A program made the translations under genes and the position numbers. A DNA stretch of 64,000 nt from Trema orientale (Eukaryota; Streptophyta; Magnoliopsida; Rosales; Cannabaceae), in assembly GCA_002914845.1 (NCBI GenBank), contig JXTC01000223.1, positions 216,196 to 280,195 on the forward strand, read 5' to 3'. The notes beneath the pieces are model-generated. The model was not told the origin of the DNA. It did no database searches and saw only the letters and a program-made list of their open reading frames with translations. Shown here piece by piece: positions 60,705-64,000 of the stretch (the stretch's first letter is position 1; every line of letters begins with the position of its first letter).

Positions 60705-62260
60705 TGATGAGTGTGTATTTTACTCATAAATCAAGTATTTTCTAAGTTCAAATAATTATAAGTTCTCTAGCATTTGTGTTGTTTTAATGTTCTTTTGTGT
60801 TTTTATTATAGAAAATAAGAAATTGAGGCTTAGTGTATATTTAACACCAAAAAAGAGAAGTTTATGAAGCCATTAATAACCGAAACGAGGACCGGCTTAT
60901 CAAAGAGAGCTAAAAAGCTCAATTGGACCAGCAGCTAGGCGCTACGGTGCTCAAAAAGGGCACTATGGTGCCTCAGAACCAGAACGCTGGCACCGTGGTG
61001 CCACTTTCTGGGCACACAGTACCCAGAAAGTGGCACCGCGTTGCCAAAAACGGGCACCGTGGTGCCACTGCGATTTCAACATGCGTAGAAGTCATGTTTT
61101 CCCCATTTTGCAGCCACATATCCACACATTTTTGGCCAACTTTAAGGGCCATTTTTGGCCCTTGATCTAACACCAATGGATGGTTAGATTTCTTCCTTTC
61201 TTAGGTCATCTTAGTGCCCTTTAAATAGACACTTTAGTCTCTATTTCATAGGTGTGGAGAGTTGGAAGAGGAGGGGCATCCTTGAGAGCTAAAATTCCCA
61301 GAGAGAGAGAGCTTTGGAGCTGAAATTTGGAGAGGATGCTTGAGAGAGATGCTTGAAGAATTGAAGGCTTGAAGTTCTACCTCCGCGAAAGAGTTTTCTC
61401 TTCCTCTTTCTCACCCTAATCTCATTTGAATTTTGTATTGGGCATATTGTACAATTTGTTTGGAATATTGAAATTCTTTATGAGATTAGCCATGGATTTT
61501 ACTATGCTTGGATTGATTCTCTATCTTAGGATTTGATGTACCCTTTTTATACTTTGTTTTGCTTATTTTGTTAATTGTTGGCTTCTTTTTTATTGTCAAT
61601 TCATTTATGTTTCTCCTCGCTTATTGCCTCTAATTTATGTGGCTAATGAATTAGTTGAACTTAGGTTGTGATTTTGATATTTGAGAGAGTTTGATTTCAT
61701 AAACCGGAATTGAGAAACATAATTTAGGTTATTGTGAGACCGAGAGGAGATCAACACTTAGATAATCAAAGTAGAAAGTTCTTAAGGTCTAAAACTTAAT
61801 GAGTGCTTAGAGAACCGGATTAGATAGAGATATCAACTTGGGTACTTAGGCATATTATCTCATTCAGCACTCGAGATAGGGAATGAAATTATATTAGGTC
61901 CCTTGATTAGTTAATTTAATAGAATTAGGCTAATAATTGCTTAATTTGACGAATTTAGAAATAATTAGGGGAAATCATATCCTTAGCATATTAATGCATA
62001 GTAATTTGTATATTTTATTTACGTAATTGTTTTATCTTTATTTTTATTCATTTTATTTTAAATTCATTTAGTTTTGATGCATAGATAAAATTAGGTTATG
62101 ATAATTTTGGTACTTAATAACTAATCTAAAATCTAATCCCTGTGGATCGACCCTTCTTGCCACTGTACTAGTTAATTCTAAGTTTTAATAGACTTGCTAG
62201 GTTAGTTAATAGGAGGTAATTATAAATATTAATTTGGTACTGGGCGTTTATTTCCAACGA
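60705..62260 (+). mobile_element. Athila/Tat-type LTR, probably solo
   Basis: Starts TGATGAGTGTGTATTTTACT after GAAAAGAGGATAAAGCCC and ends near GACTTGCTAGGTTAGTTAAT and GGTACTGGGCGTTTATTTCC, the familiar end of plant Athila/Tat LTRs. Its orientation is opposite to the flanking Tat pol. No target duplication was recognised, so the edges are approximate. Confidence 0.65.
60938..61075. repeat. GGCACC..GGTGCC near-palindrome cluster
   Basis: CTGGCACCGTGGTGCCACT, GTGGCACCGCGTTGCC and GGGCACCGTGGTGCCACTG occur within 90 bp; arms of seven bases (TGGCACC/GGTGCCA) around a 2-base centre. Confidence 0.85.
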
Positions 62261-64000
62261 CTAAACGTGTTTTCCATCACCAAACCCCGAGGAAAACAAA
62301 GATGTGAATGCATAAATATATATGAGAGAAAAATGCCCATCATAGAGTAGAAAAGCACAATATGATGGCAATTTTGTTCGTGCATGCAAAAACGACAGTT
62401 CCCAGTATAGGGTTATCCATAGCAGTCCTTAATTTATCAAGTGCAGTATTTCTTGATAAATTTTAAATTAGTGAGTGGAGAGAGTTTACCAGTGTCAATC
62501 TCTTGGAGGACACAGTACCCACTGGGCTTGACGTCAGCGATTTGGTATAGGCCTTCCCGATTTGGGGTGAATTTTGCGACGTCAATCCCTTCATGATGTG
62601 ATCGGTGGCTTTTAGCACCAACTCTCCCACCTGAAAAGAGCGAGGTCTTATTAGTCGATTGTAAGCCCGAGCTAATTTCTTTCGATAGGATAAGACCCCT
62701 TGTTGAACTTGATCTTGTTGGTCTTCAAGGACTTCAAGATCGAATTCTCGGGTGCTTTGAGCAGCATCCGAAGATAGTGCCATTTTTGTAGAGGTCACAA
62801 AGAGTTCCACAGGCCAAATAGCTTCAGCTCCATACACCATGGAAAATGGTATTTGTTTGATAGTGGTATTTTTAGTAACTCTGTAGGCCTAGAGTACATA
62901 AGGTAAGCACTCATCCATTGAATGGACTTGGCATCGATCATCCGTTTGATGACGGCTATCAAGGTTTTATTGAAGGCTTCGATCACACTATTGCCTTGGG
63001 GATAATACTGTGTAGAATATTCAAGGAAAATATGATATTTTTCCATTAGGGACTGAAAGGGTTGCCCTGTGAAGGTGTCCCATTGTCTGATATTATTCTA
63101 CAAGGTATCCCAAAGTAGCAAATGATATATTCTTTCACGAAGCTTCCTGTGGCTTCGAAAGTGGCTCTTTTAAGAGCGATTGTCTCGGACCACTTAGCGA
63201 AATTTTTTGTAGCTATCAAAATCCAGATTTTCCCCTTGGCAGGAGGAGATATAGGCCCGACGAGATCGATGGACCAGGTGTGAAATGGCCATGGCGAATG
63301 GACGCTTCCCATTTCAACAGTGGGGGTATGAATAAGGTTAGCATGCTTTTGACAAGTGTCGCATTTTTTGGTAAATTCCATGGCATCCTTTTCCATAATT
63401 GGCCAATAGTAGTCGACAATGAGTAGTTGCTCGAAGAGACGACGGCCTCCCACATGTCCGCCGGAGTCTCCAGCGTAGATTTCCCTAAGAGCTACGTCGA
63501 TTTCAGCTGGCCCTAAGCATTTTAGGGCTTTCCTTTGGAAGCTGCGTCTGAACAGGAAACCATTGTGAACAAAGAACCTCTCAATTTTTCGTCTAACTAG
63601 AATGGCTGAGGGGACGTCGTCTGGCATTTTACTGGAGTTGAGAAAATCAATATAGATTTTCTTTCAGTCCGGCACTTCTGTGTAGCAAATTTCCCTGGAA
63701 TCAAGCATAAGCTGACACTATTGGAAACTTTTTTGTAGCTCATCAGCTAGGCTTTTGAGATTAGGCCAGTAATAACCTGACCTTTGAACTCGATGGGCAA
63801 GTGATAGACCTTCCATACCACAAGTCTTGTTGTGAATTTCTTGAAGGATTGTTTGCCCAAGCATTGTATCAATGCATTTTGCTAAAACGCCATTGGACAG
63901 TCTCCAGTAAAGATGATTATTGATCACAACATATGACTTGGTCTCTTTGAGACTCTGGGCATCAGACTTTCCCATCTTTTCTTTGATAGAATAGATCCAA
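62261..64000 (-). pseudogene. Tat-type Ty3/gypsy pol C-terminus (integrase)
   Basis: Read from 64000 down: a first zinc-binding-like unit (63975-63718, LYWRLSNGVLAKCID, IHNKTCGMEGLSLAHRVQRS, GYYWPNL), two stops, then a second, better unit (63600-63330) with GFLFRRSFQRKALKCLGPAE, GDSGGHVGGRRLF, YYWPIMEKDAMEFTKKCDTC. The integrase core follows: WPFHTWSIDLVGPISPPAKG (first Asp), FGIPCRIISDNGTP (second Asp), FLEYSTQYYPQGNSVIEAFN (Glu), then MVYGAEAIWPVEL and the C-terminal region to 62463. Frameshifts near 63070 and 62890. Upstream pol lies outside the window. Confidence 0.85.

Noticed and set aside
60923-61176. ORFs across the GGCACC motif cluster
   Set aside because: Open on both strands because of motif composition; belongs to an LTR.

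Overview
The window looks like nuclear DNA of a eudicot plant: AT-rich, no prokaryotic-style gene packing, spliced genes with GT..AG introns, and mostly nested, decayed transposable elements of plant families (Ty1/copia, Ty3/gypsy of Tekay, Athila and Tat type, an L1-type LINE, Mutator-like elements, a miniature LTR element). The species cannot be named from the sequence. One assembly gap of 911 N lies at 19322-20232.

Layout. 1-7310: a copia LTR end abutting a 72-bp tandem repeat inside an LTR-like unit on the minus strand, which interrupts a SIRE-like copia element. 7311-11099: decayed DNA ending in a Tekay-type LTR. 11100-14995: a copia pol remnant with its 3' LTR. 15743-18949: a Mutator-like element with long inverted repeats and a 9-bp target duplication, carrying two pieces of an ADP-glucose pyrophosphorylase small-subunit gene in opposite orientations, plus an inner inverted-repeat element with a PB1-like MULE gene fragment.

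20638-30938 is the genic island. A plus-strand gene for a small, probably plastid-targeted membrane protein converges on a minus-strand gene for a 130-residue coiled-coil protein. All exons of both look intact, although their introns are loaded with transposons: a decayed copia in the first, and an antisense LINE split by a 1.4-kb TRIM-like element in the second.

31.7-51.1 kb: two related minus-strand copia copies, an internally deleted Athila element with two LTR-like blocks, and a DUF1985-type gene fragment. 51.1-64 kb: a second copy of the first LTR-like unit (inverted relative to the left copy), poorly coding repeats with a broken coiled-coil ORF, and a minus-strand Tat element whose 3' region carries a nine-unit hairpin minisatellite and is interrupted by another LTR.

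The only likely functional genes are the two at 20.6-31 kb; everything else reads as broken transposon sequence. The best leads are the AGPase-capturing element, the minisatellite with covarying hairpin arms, the near-palindromic motif clusters shared by several LTR blocks, and the skew of premature stops toward Trp and Gln codons.
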